Assembly (NCBI GenBank): GCA_038212095.1 | Contig: JBBQUW010000005.1 | Span: forward strand, 1 to 64,000 | DNA length: 64,000 bases | Direction of reading: 5' to 3' | Origin: JAICYJ01 sp038212095 | GTDB lineage: Bacteria > Actinomycetota > Thermoleophilia > Gaiellales > JAICJC01 | In this document: positions 49,886 to 57,370 of the stretch, in pieces | How the letters are laid out: the number at the start of each line of letters is the position of its first letter | Position numbering within the stretch: the stretch's first letter is position 1 | Translations under genes and position numbers: made by a program | The notes under the pieces: model-generated | Told to the model about the DNA's origin: nothing | Databases searched by the model: none | What the model saw: only the letters and a program-made list of their open reading frames with translations

Positions 49886-51109
49886 ATGCCATCCACGCCC
49901 CGCACACTGATCTGCGCGCTCGTCCCCCGCTTCGCCCTGCGGGTAGCGATGCGAGACGCCCCCAGCGACCAGCCGGCGGCGCTGGCGCCGGAGCCGGGCG
50001 GACGGCCGCTGATCGGCGAGGTGAACGCGGCCGCAGCCACATTCGGCGTGCGTCCGGGCATGCGGGCCGGCGAGGCGATCGCCCGCTGCCCGCGGATCGC
50101 GCTGGTGGCCGCCGATCCGGGCGCGGTGGCCGATGCGGCCGAGCACGTGCTGGCACAGCTGGAAGGGATCGGCGCCGCCGTCGAGCCGCTGGCAGCCGGC
50201 CGGGCGCTGCTGCGCGGAGATGGACTGGTGCGCATGCACGGTGGACTCGGCAACCTGCTGCACGCCGCCGAACGGTGCCTGCCGGCCGGTGGCAGGGTGG
50301 GCGCGGGCCCCGGCCGGTTCACCACTCAGGCGGCCGCGATGCGCGCCCGGCCGGGCCGGCCGCGGATCGTCGACGCCGATGCGGCGGCCGGGTTCGTGGG
50401 CCGGATGGCGATCGGACGGCTGGGCCTCGACCCCCGGCTCAGCGACGAGCTGGAGGCGCTCGGCATCCGCACCGCCGGCGCGCTGGCGGCGCTGCCGCTG
50501 CCTGCCGTTGCCGACCGCTTCGGCCCTGCCGGCATCGCCGGCTGGCGGCTGGCCCGCGGCGAGGACGAGGTGTATGTGGCGCCGCGCATGCCGCCGGAGC
50601 CGATGCGCCAGTGGATGGAGTTCCCGGAGCCGGTGGGCGACGAGACGACCCTGCGCCAGGCGGTGGTGCTGCTGCTGGAGCGGCTGCTGGCAGCGCCACG
50701 GCGGGCCGAGCGGCCGGTGCGCACGCTGGCGCTGTCGGCACGGCTCTCGGCAGGCGGTTCGTGGCGGCGGCCGGTCGCGCTGCGCGACGCCACGGCCGAG
50801 CCGCGCCGCCTGCGCGATGCCCTGCTCCCGCACCTGCTCGAGCTGCCGGGTGCGATCGACCGGATCATGTTGGAGCTGGTCGAGCTGGGCGAGGCGGGCG
50901 GACGCCAGCAGCTGCTGCTCCAGCCGGCCGAGCAGGTGCGCCGCGAGCGCGCTGCCGAGGTCGCCCACCAGCTACGCGCGGCGATGGGCGAGGGTCACCT
51001 GCTGCGCGTGGTCGAGGTCGCGCCCTGGTCGCGGCTGCCCGAGGGGCGGCACCTGCTTGTTCCGTACGAGTCGTATGGCTCGGCGGGCTCGATGCCCGCC
51101 GAGCCATAA
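49886..51109 (+). CDS. imuB: ImuB-like inactive Y-family DNA polymerase homologue
   Basis: ImuB is the non-catalytic Y-family protein that recruits DnaE2 and the sliding clamp in the mutasome. The product (about 407 residues) keeps the Y-family layout, e.g. VNAAAATFGVRPGMRAGEAI, LHAAERCLPAGGRVGAGPG, RLGLDPRLSDELEALGIRTA (helix-hairpin-helix) and GWRLARGEDE. It lacks the catalytic Asp triad: the N-terminal strand is LICALVPRFALRV and the SDE motif is absent. QQLLL near residue 350 may be a clamp-binding motif. ATG 49886 is preferred over ATG 49877 because TATGCT ends at 49874. Confidence 0.82.
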   Translation: MPSTPRTLICALVPRFALRVAMRDAPSDQPAALAPEPGGRPLIGEVNAAAATFGVRPGMRAGEAIARCPRIALVAADPGAVADAAEHVLAQLEGIGAAVEPLAAGRALLRGDGLVRMHGGLGNLLHAAERCLPAGGRVGAGPGRFTTQAAAMRARPGRPRIVDADAAAGFVGRMAIGRLGLDPRLSDELEALGIRTAGALAALPLPAVADRFGPAGIAGWRLARGEDEVYVAPRMPPEPMRQWMEFPEPVGDETTLRQAVVLLLERLLAAPRRAERPVRTLALSARLSAGGSWRRPVALRDATAEPRRLRDALLPHLLELPGAIDRIMLELVELGEAGGRQQLLLQPAEQVRRERAAEVAHQLRAAMGEGHLLRVVEVAPWSRLPEGRHLLVPYESYGSAGSMPAEP

Positions 51110-51133
51110 GGTGCCAGACTTCAGGCTGGCACC
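51077..51133 (+). terminator. Two tandem hairpins at the end of imuB
   Basis: First hairpin: 12-bp perfect stem (51077-51088 with 51094-51105, loop TCGAT) that lies inside the last imuB codons. Second: 8-bp stem (51110-51117 with 51126-51133) directly after the stop codon, followed by CCC. Probably a transcription end shielded from the convergent propeller gene. Confidence 0.55.
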
Positions 51134-51214
51134 CCCATGCCAGCCTCCGAGCAAGCCCAACGCATCAAGCGACTGCAGCGCCAGTACGCAAACGCGACCA
51201 GCGACAGCACCCGA

Positions 51215-52453
51215 TCACGACCGGTGCAGGCGGGCGGTCGCCGGGGCCGCGACCACAGGAACGAAGCTGATCAGCTGCACCTGACCCTTCACCGTATCCT
51301 TGCCGTTCAGCACCACGAAGTCGGTGGTGCCGCTGTGGTCGTAATCGATCGCCACGGCGTCATCGCCGCACCCAACCGACGGTGCGGGGACGCTCATGCG
51401 GGTGAAGGTGGCAGAGCCGCTGTTCAGCAGCACGACATCCGGCTGATCAACTCCCGACGAGTTGCAGGTCTGTACGACGTAGACGTCGGTGGTGCCGTTG
51501 CCGTCGGCGTCGCCGATCGCCAGACCACGACCCTGCGTCAATGCAGCCACCGTGACGGCGGGGCCGAACGTGCCGGTATCGGTCTGCAGCCTGACCACCA
51601 CCTTGACGCGCGCGATCTCGACCAGGTCGGGGCGGCCATCGCCGTTCAGATCGGTGAGGGCGGCGTCCTTCCACACGCTGGACAAACCGCTGGCGACGCT
51701 GGCATCCACGAAGCCGGTGCCCTGCACGTTGAGGTACAGGCGCACGCCGGCACTCGTGCAGGCCAGAAGGTCCTGCCAGCCGTCGCCGTTGGCATCGATC
51801 GCCTGCGCGCAGCCACCGCCGGGAGTGGTACCCAGTTCCTGGTCGACACCGTACTCCGGCGCGGAGCGGAACGATGTCCCACCCTGGTTGATGAACAGGC
51901 GGTTGGACGTCGGGATGCCGTCCGGACGCGGCGAGTCGTTGACCACGAACAGATCGGGGTAGGCGTCGTGGTTCACGTCGATGAAGGTCGTGGTGCGGCC
52001 ACGGCCGTAGATGTCCTCGACCCCATATGACGCCGCCATGTCGATGAACCCTCCAGCCGGCTGCTGGATCCACAGCTCGTTCGGGTTCGTGGTGGTGCCG
52101 AAGTGGGTGCCGATCGTGCAGTAGCCGTCGACCAGCCCGTCGCCGTTCGCGTCCGCCCACGTGCAGCTGTGGCGGTCGCGCTTGATGAACGTGCCCGGCG
52201 CCAGTTCGCCGAAGTGCCCACTGCCGTCGTTGACGAACAGCTGGCCGGTGTACAGCGCGTGCCGTCCGAGATAGAGATCGGGATAGCCATCGCCGTTGAT
52301 GTCGGTCACCGAGCCCTGCCAGGTCTTGGTGATCTGGGCGATGCCGGCCTGCTGGGCGACGTCGACCGCGGTGACGTCGGCAGGTGCCGCCGGCGCGCAG
52401 ATCGTCAGCGACGCGCACACAACGGCAATCACAGCGCCTATCGGACGGAACAC
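51215..52453 (-). CDS. Secreted FG-GAP/VCBS-repeat (seven-bladed propeller) protein
   Basis: The 412-residue product has a signal peptide (IGAVIAVVCASLTICAPAAPADV) and seven calcium-loop repeats: DINGDGYPDLY, DANGDGLVDGY, DVNHDAYPDLF, DANGDGWQDLL, DLNGDGRPDLV, DADGNGTTDVY and DYDHSGTTDFV. This matches an integrin-alpha-like seven-bladed propeller, probably exported and calcium-bound, with no sortase or membrane anchor. GTG 52453 is preceded by GGGAGG. It lies between imuB and the DUF6504-dnaE2 unit on the opposite strand and converges on imuB. Confidence 0.88.
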   Translation of the reverse strand: MFRPIGAVIAVVCASLTICAPAAPADVTAVDVAQQAGIAQITKTWQGSVTDINGDGYPDLYLGRHALYTGQLFVNDGSGHFGELAPGTFIKRDRHSCTWADANGDGLVDGYCTIGTHFGTTTNPNELWIQQPAGGFIDMAASYGVEDIYGRGRTTTFIDVNHDAYPDLFVVNDSPRPDGIPTSNRLFINQGGTSFRSAPEYGVDQELGTTPGGGCAQAIDANGDGWQDLLACTSAGVRLYLNVQGTGFVDASVASGLSSVWKDAALTDLNGDGRPDLVEIARVKVVVRLQTDTGTFGPAVTVAALTQGRGLAIGDADGNGTTDVYVVQTCNSSGVDQPDVVLLNSGSATFTRMSVPAPSVGCGDDAVAIDYDHSGTTDFVVLNGKDTVKGQVQLISFVPVVAAPATARLHRS

Positions 52454-52549
52454 CCAGAGCCTCCCGTGTACAGAACGACGCTACCACCCCCGGCCGGCGC
52501 GTGCGGCCGGGGACATTGTGAGGCCCTCGCAACCCCACCCGATCCGGAG

Positions 52550-52582
52550 TAGACTGGCCACCATGGAACGAACATACGTTCG
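52550..52582 (+). promoter_or_regulatory. DUF6504-dnaE2 promoter with LexA box inside the coding start
   Basis: TAGACT (52550-52555) lies 7 nt before the ATG at 52563, so the transcript should start at the ATG. CGAACATACGTTCG (52569-52582) is a perfect LexA box, positions +7 to +20 of the transcript and codons 3-7. Repressor bound here would block the polymerase just downstream of its start. Confidence 0.8.
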
Positions 52583-52814
52583 CCGTCTCGGCATCCCCCG
52601 CGAGGTGGCCGTCTCGACCGACACTGCGGGCACTCCGGTGGCCGTGGCCGGGCGATCGGTGGAACATCTGCGCGACCAGTGGCGGGTCGAGGAGGGCTGG
52701 TGGACACGCCGGCCGGTGCGCCGCGTCTACTTCGACCTGGTGCTGTCCGGCGGCCGCCAGACCATCGTCTTCTGTGACCGTCGCCGCGGCTGCTGGTACA
52801 CGCAGCGGGCATGA
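52563..52814 (+). CDS. DUF6504 protein (mutasome-associated small protein)
   Basis: The 83-residue protein begins MERTYVRRLGIPREVAV. Its aromatic core (VEHLRDQWRVEEGWWTRRPV, RRVYFDLVLSGGRQTIVF, GCWYTQRA) matches the DUF6504 proteins often encoded beside ImuA/ImuB/DnaE2. Its stop overlaps the dnaE2 ATG as ATGA. The start is supported by TAGACT 7 nt upstream; a LexA box lies within the first codons. Function unknown, presumably an accessory of translesion synthesis. Confidence 0.75.
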   Translation: MERTYVRRLGIPREVAVSTDTAGTPVAVAGRSVEHLRDQWRVEEGWWTRRPVRRVYFDLVLSGGRQTIVFCDRRRGCWYTQRA

Positions 52815-55800
52815 TCGAGCTGCACGCCCACTCCTGCTACTCGTTCCTGGACGGCGCATCACAGCCGGACGAGCTCGCCCTGCGCGCCGCCGAGCTGGGC
52901 TACCCGGCGATGGCGTTGACCGACCACGACAGCCTGTCCGGCTCGCTGGAGTTCGCCCACGCCGCCCGCGGCGTCGGCCTGCGGCCGATCACCGGCTGCG
53001 AGATCACGCTCGCCGATGGCGCCCATCTGACCCTGCTCGTCGAGTCACAGACCGGCTACCGCAACCTCTGCCGGCTGATCTCGCTGGCGTACGCGGACGA
53101 TCGTCGCGCGCCCTCCGTGACGCTGGAGCAGCTGGCACGCCACGCCGAGGGTCTGCACTGTCTCTCGGGCTGCGCGCGCGACGGCCTGGTGGCACGCGAG
53201 GTGGCCGCCGGCCGGCTCGCCGAGGCGATGCAGGCGGCCCGCCGGCTGCGCGCAATCTTCGGCCGTGAGCGGCTGGCGATCGAGCTGCAGCGCCCCTACT
53301 GGCAGGGCGACGCCCGCCGCAACCGGCTGCTGGGCGAGCTGGCGGACGCGCTGCGGCTGCGCACCGCCGCCACCGGCAACGTGCATGCGCACACCTCCCG
53401 CCGCGCCTACCTGCAGGACGCCCTGGTCGCGATCCGGCTCAACACCACGCTCGACGCCTGCGAGCGCGACCGGCGCGGCAACCATGAGGCGGTGCTGCGA
53501 GCGCCGGCCGTGCTGGCCGCCCGCTTCCCGGCCGGCGCGGTGCGCGGGGCGCTGGAGGTGGCCGAGCGCTGCCGCTTCGACATCACCTCCGACCTCGGCT
53601 ACGCCTATCCCGACTTCGTCTCCGAGACGGGTGAGACGGCGCAGGCCGCGCTGACCCGGATCTGCCGCGACGAGCTGGAGCGGCGCTACGCCGGGCTGTC
53701 TCACCGGCAGCAGGCGCTGGAGCGGCTGGACGAGGAGCTGGGCCTGATCGCCCACCATCGTCTGGCCGGCTTCTTCCTGCTGCACCGCGACATCCTCGAG
53801 ATGGCGCGCGAGGTGGCGGTGCGCGTGCGCGGCCCCAGCGCTGCACGCCGGCTGCTGCCGCCCGGCCGGGGACGCGGCTCGAGCGTCGGCTCGATCGTCT
53901 GCTACCTGATCGGGCTCTCGCACGTCGACCCGATCGCCGCCCGGCTGTTCCTGGGCCGCTTCCTGTCGCGCGACATGACCAGCGCGCCGGACATCGACAT
54001 CGACTTTCCCCGCGACATCCGCGAGGGACTGATCCTGGCGATCCAGCAGCGGTACGGCGACGACCACGCCGCCCTGGTGGCGGCCTTCCCGACCTACCGG
54101 GTGCGGGGCGCGATCCGCGACCTGGGCAAGGCGCTGGCGCTGCCGCAGGGCGAGATCGAGCGGATGGCCCGGCAGACGGACGGCTGGGACAGGGGCGGCG
54201 AATCGGCCCGCCTGCCCGCGGATTCGGACAGCCCCCGCTGGCGCGCATTCCGCTTTCTGATGGACGAGATCATGGGCCTGCCGCGCCACATCAGCCAGCA
54301 CTCGGGCGGCATGGTGATCGCCTCGACGCCGCTGGTCGAGCTGGTACCGGTGCTGCCGGCGGCGATGGAAGGACGCCGTATCTGCCAGTGGGACAAGGAC
54401 TCCTGCGCAGACGCGGGCTTCCTCAAGATCGACCTGCTGGGGCTGGGCATGCTGTCGGCGGTCGAGGAGTGTGTCGACCTGATCGCCCGCACCGCCGGTG
54501 AACCCGTCGACCTGTCACGCGTGGGCTTCGATGACCCCCGGGTGTATGCCGAGATCCAGGCCGGCGACACCGTCGGCGTGTTCCAGATCGAGAGCCGCGC
54601 CCAGATGCAGTCGATCGTCCGCACCCGGCCCGAGAACCTGGACGACCTGACGGTGCAGGTGGCGCTGGTGCGGCCGGGACCCATCGTCGGCAAGGCCGTC
54701 AACCCGTACATCAAGCGACGAAAGCTGCTGCGGGAGGATCCCGACTACCAGGTGCCGTTCGACCACCCGCTGCTGGAGGGGCCGCTGCGAGACACGCTGG
54801 GCGTGATCGTGTACCAGGACCAGGTGCTGGAGGTGGCGATCGCGATGGCCGGCTTCACCACCGGCGAGGCCGAGGCGCTGCGGCGGGCGATGAGCCGCAA
54901 GCGCAGCCACGCCGCGCTGGACGCCTACCGCGAGCGCTTCTGTGCCGGCGCGGCCCGCAACGGCGTGTCCGAGCCGACCGCCCTGATGGTGTTCGAGCGC
55001 GTGCTGGGCTTCTCCGGCTTCGGCTTCCCCAAGTCGCACGCGGCGGCCTTCGCGATCCTGGCGTACCAGTCCGCCTGGCTGCACCTACACCACCCGGCCG
55101 AGTTCCTGTGCGCGCTGCTGAACGCCCAGCCGATGGGCTTCTATCCGCCGGCCACGCTGCTGCGCGACGGCGAGCGGCGCGGCGTGATCCCACAGGCACC
55201 GGATATCAACCGCAGCCAGGCCGGCTGCACGATCGAGCAGGGAATGGTGCGGATCGGCCTCGGCTACGTCAAGGGCGTGGGCAGCACGGCCGAGCTGATC
55301 GTCGAGGAGCGCGACCGTGGCGGCCCGTACCTGGATGCCGGCGACCTGGTGCGGCGAGCGCCGGTGGGCCGCGACGTGCTCGCCCAGCTGGTGCGGGCGG
55401 GCGCGCTCGACCCGTTCTCGCGCGACCGCCGGCGGCTGCTGTGGGAGATCCGGATGCACCGCGCTCCCGAGCGAGGCCAGCTGGCGCTGCCGCTGGACGG
55501 CTCGCCGGCGCCGGCGCTGCCGCTGCTATCGGAGTGGGACCGGATGGTGGCCGACCACGAGACGATGAGCCTCAGCACGGGACCGCATCCGATGGCACTG
55601 CTGCGCCCCTCACTGCCCCAGCACATCCGTAGCTCGCGCGACCTGGTCACCGATGCGGCCGGCTCGCAGGTGACGATCGCCGGCATCGTGGTCGCCCGCC
55701 AGCGCCCCTCCACAGCCAACGGCATCGTCTTCCTGCTGCTGGAGGACGAGCACGGCATGAGCAATGCAATCATCCCGGTGAACGTCTACGAACGCGACCG

Positions 55801-56014
55801 GATCGCGATCAGGGCCGAGCCGCTGCTGGAGGTGACCGGCAGGCTGGAGCGGCGTGAGGGCACGATCAACGTGCTGGCGGAGCGGGTGACGCCGCTGCGC
55901 CGTCCGGGCCGGGCCGAGATCGGCCCAGCCGCGGCGGACGCGCCCGACGTGGGCGAGCTGCGCGCCGCGGCACCGCACGCGAACAGCTTCGGCCGTGGAC
56001 GCGGCCGGCGGTAG
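52811..56014 (+). CDS. dnaE2: Error-prone DNA polymerase DnaE2 (ImuC)
   Basis: DnaE2 is the damage-inducible C-family polymerase (1067 residues) that extends past lesions. N-terminal PHP domain: ELHAHSCYSFLDGASQPDEL and LTDHDSLSGSLEF. Palm: APDIDIDFPRDIREGLIL. Polymerase: MSRKRSHAALDAYRERF and FGFPKSHAAAFAILAYQSAW. C-terminal OB-fold (VTIAGIVVARQRPSTANGIV). It differs from the replicative DnaE at 9237 by shorter length and the basic C-terminal end GRGRGRR. It is coupled to DUF6504 and LexA-controlled through it. Confidence 0.95.
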   Translation: MIELHAHSCYSFLDGASQPDELALRAAELGYPAMALTDHDSLSGSLEFAHAARGVGLRPITGCEITLADGAHLTLLVESQTGYRNLCRLISLAYADDRRAPSVTLEQLARHAEGLHCLSGCARDGLVAREVAAGRLAEAMQAARRLRAIFGRERLAIELQRPYWQGDARRNRLLGELADALRLRTAATGNVHAHTSRRAYLQDALVAIRLNTTLDACERDRRGNHEAVLRAPAVLAARFPAGAVRGALEVAERCRFDITSDLGYAYPDFVSETGETAQAALTRICRDELERRYAGLSHRQQALERLDEELGLIAHHRLAGFFLLHRDILEMAREVAVRVRGPSAARRLLPPGRGRGSSVGSIVCYLIGLSHVDPIAARLFLGRFLSRDMTSAPDIDIDFPRDIREGLILAIQQRYGDDHAALVAAFPTYRVRGAIRDLGKALALPQGEIERMARQTDGWDRGGESARLPADSDSPRWRAFRFLMDEIMGLPRHISQHSGGMVIASTPLVELVPVLPAAMEGRRICQWDKDSCADAGFLKIDLLGLGMLSAVEECVDLIARTAGEPVDLSRVGFDDPRVYAEIQAGDTVGVFQIESRAQMQSIVRTRPENLDDLTVQVALVRPGPIVGKAVNPYIKRRKLLREDPDYQVPFDHPLLEGPLRDTLGVIVYQDQVLEVAIAMAGFTTGEAEALRRAMSRKRSHAALDAYRERFCAGAARNGVSEPTALMVFERVLGFSGFGFPKSHAAAFAILAYQSAWLHLHHPAEFLCALLNAQPMGFYPPATLLRDGERRGVIPQAPDINRSQAGCTIEQGMVRIGLGYVKGVGSTAELIVEERDRGGPYLDAGDLVRRAPVGRDVLAQLVRAGALDPFSRDRRRLLWEIRMHRAPERGQLALPLDGSPAPALPLLSEWDRMVADHETMSLSTGPHPMALLRPSLPQHIRSSRDLVTDAAGSQVTIAGIVVARQRPSTANGIVFLLLEDEHGMSNAIIPVNVYERDRIAIRAEPLLEVTGRLERREGTINVLAERVTPLRRPGRAEIGPAAADAPDVGELRAAAPHANSFGRGRGRR

Positions 56015-56019
56015 ACGGC

Positions 56020-56035
56020 GGGCCCCACCGGGCCC
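56020..56035. terminator. GC hairpin between dnaE2 and the 53-aa protein
   Basis: GGGCCC-CACC-GGGCCC, a 6-bp stem just after the dnaE2 stop. It serves either strand because the next gene ends at 56043 on the minus strand. Confidence 0.4.
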
Positions 56036-56042
56036 ATCGCCC

Positions 56043-56204
56043 CTACCCGGCCAGCGTCGTCAGCGAACTGAACACTGCGTACAGCACCACCAGCCACGCC
56101 AGCAGGGCCGCCATCGCGCACGCCACGGCGTGATCCTGCGCCCAGCCCATCACCCCTGTTGCTCCGTACTCGCACGCATCGACCGGCTTGCCAAATCGTC
56201 CCAT
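56043..56204 (-). CDS. Small single-pass membrane protein (53 aa), paralogue of the next gene
   Basis: MGRFGKPVDACEYGATGVMG, then WAQDHAVACAMAALLAWLVV with a long hydrophobic helix to the C-terminus. It shares with the 54-aa protein at 56369 the EYG box, the WAQD motif at the membrane entry, a Met-rich helix start and one transmembrane helix. ATG 56204 has GAGGGG 11 nt upstream. Both genes point the same way and are 164 bp apart, so a tandem duplication is likely. Family unknown. Confidence 0.6.
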   Translation of the reverse strand: MGRFGKPVDACEYGATGVMGWAQDHAVACAMAALLAWLVVLYAVFSSLTTLAG

Positions 56205-56368
56205 ACCTGAAAGACCCCTCGTTCCGAGCATCCAAACGTCCCGACCGTGTGATCGGCATCGGGGGGATGATCTGCACACCCGAACGGGTGCGCCGAACGC
56301 GGATAGCTCCACAGAACGGGGGTGCCCGGCGCCCCCATCGGCGTCGGACACCCTCGAACCTCCGCCCG

Positions 56369-56533
56369 CTACAGGAACAGGCCGTACACCGTCGTCAACA
56401 TGACGATGAACGCGATCCACACGAGCAACACCATGCACACGGCCAGCATCGGCCGATCCTGCGCCCAATCCAACACGGTGGCGCGGCTTCCGTACTCCTC
56501 TGACTCCTCGTCATCGAAGTCCATCCAGCGCAT
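56369..56533 (-). CDS. Small single-pass membrane protein (54 aa), paralogue of the previous gene
   Basis: MRWMDFDDEESEEYGSRATV starts with an acidic stretch, then LDWAQDRPMLAVCMVLLVWI and a hydrophobic helix ending in YGLFL. EYG and WAQD align with the 53-aa protein at 56043. ATG 56533 is preferred to the longer frame because of the aaggggg site upstream. The acidic N-terminus would lie on the cytoplasmic side. No family recognised. Confidence 0.6.
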   Translation of the reverse strand: MRWMDFDDEESEEYGSRATVLDWAQDRPMLAVCMVLLVWIAFIVMLTTVYGLFL

Positions 56534-56591
56534 GGGAGACCCCCTTCCATCGCTCTCACATTCAGCCTGCCACCGACGCCGCACGCAGGCG

Positions 56592-56607
56592 ACCCCCAGA
56601 CGGGGGT
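56592..56607 (-). terminator. Hairpin after comB
   Basis: ACCCCC (56592-56597) and GGGGGT (56602-56607) form a 6-bp stem with a 4-nt loop, downstream of the comB stop on the minus strand. There is no clear U-tract on that strand; on the plus strand TTT follows. Confidence 0.4.
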
Positions 56608-56629
56608 TTCCGGCCGGCGCGGCCGCGCG

Positions 56630-57370
56630 CTACCGGGCCGGCGCGACGGTGATCAGCGCGACGCCGGCGTCAACGTCGGCCACCATCGGCACCAGTTCGA
56701 GCACGCTCTCGCGGGCGCAGAACCGCACGTCGTCGATCAGGTTCGCCTGGCGCAGGTTGCGGGCGCTCTGCGAGGCGCCCAGGCCCTCGCTGGACGACTC
56801 GTAGCCGCGCGCGATCGCCTCGGCTGCACGGGCGGCATCGGTCAGGTCCCACTCCGCCAGCCACACGCCCAGCTCGAACACGAACCGGCCGGCGGTGTAC
56901 GCGTCGTCCATCGTGAAGTCGCCCTTCACTCCGGCGCACTGCACCAGCACGTCGCCCTGTGCCTCGCGCGCGGCCCGCGCCACCCGCGCCGCGCAGGCGG
57001 TCAGGTTGGCCAGGCTGCCGATCGCGACCGTCTCGGCATGGGCCGCGGCGGTGACGATGGCGCGGGTGCCGTTGGTGGTGGTGATCACCAGCGTCGTTCC
57101 CAGCGGCGGCCCCTCGAACTCCCGCGGCGAGTTGCCCAGGTCGAAGCCCTCCGGCTTGACGCACTTGCGCTCGCCGGCCAGCACGGCGCCGCCGTTCACC
57201 CGTCGGGCCAGCTCCCGCGCCTGCTCGATCTCTCCGCAGGCGAGCACCCGCTCATAGCCCTGCGCCAGCGCGTAGGCGATGGTGGTGGTGGCGCGAAGCA
57301 CGTCGATCACGACCGCCACCGCCGCGTCGTCGGGAGTGCCCGGCGTGAAGGCGACGTCGATCCGGCTCAC
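56630..57370 (-). CDS. comB: 2-phosphosulfolactate phosphatase family protein (ComB-like)
   Basis: ComB hydrolyses 2-phosphosulfolactate in coenzyme M-related sulfolactate metabolism, but many actinobacteria and cyanobacteria carry the family without coenzyme M. The 246 residues show AVVIDVLRATTTIAYALAQG, LAGERKCVKPEGFDLGNSP, LVITTTNGTRAIVTAAAHAE and QCAGVKGDFTMDDAYTAGR, all typical. The GTG at 57370 overlaps the ppdK stop as GTGA. The substrate in this organism is unclear; sulfolactate or a phosphate ester from PEP metabolism are possible. Confidence 0.88.
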   Translation of the reverse strand: MSRIDVAFTPGTPDDAAVAVVIDVLRATTTIAYALAQGYERVLACGEIEQARELARRVNGGAVLAGERKCVKPEGFDLGNSPREFEGPPLGTTLVITTTNGTRAIVTAAAHAETVAIGSLANLTACAARVARAAREAQGDVLVQCAGVKGDFTMDDAYTAGRFVFELGVWLAEWDLTDAARAAEAIARGYESSSEGLGASQSARNLRQANLIDDVRFCARESVLELVPMVADVDAGVALITVAPAR

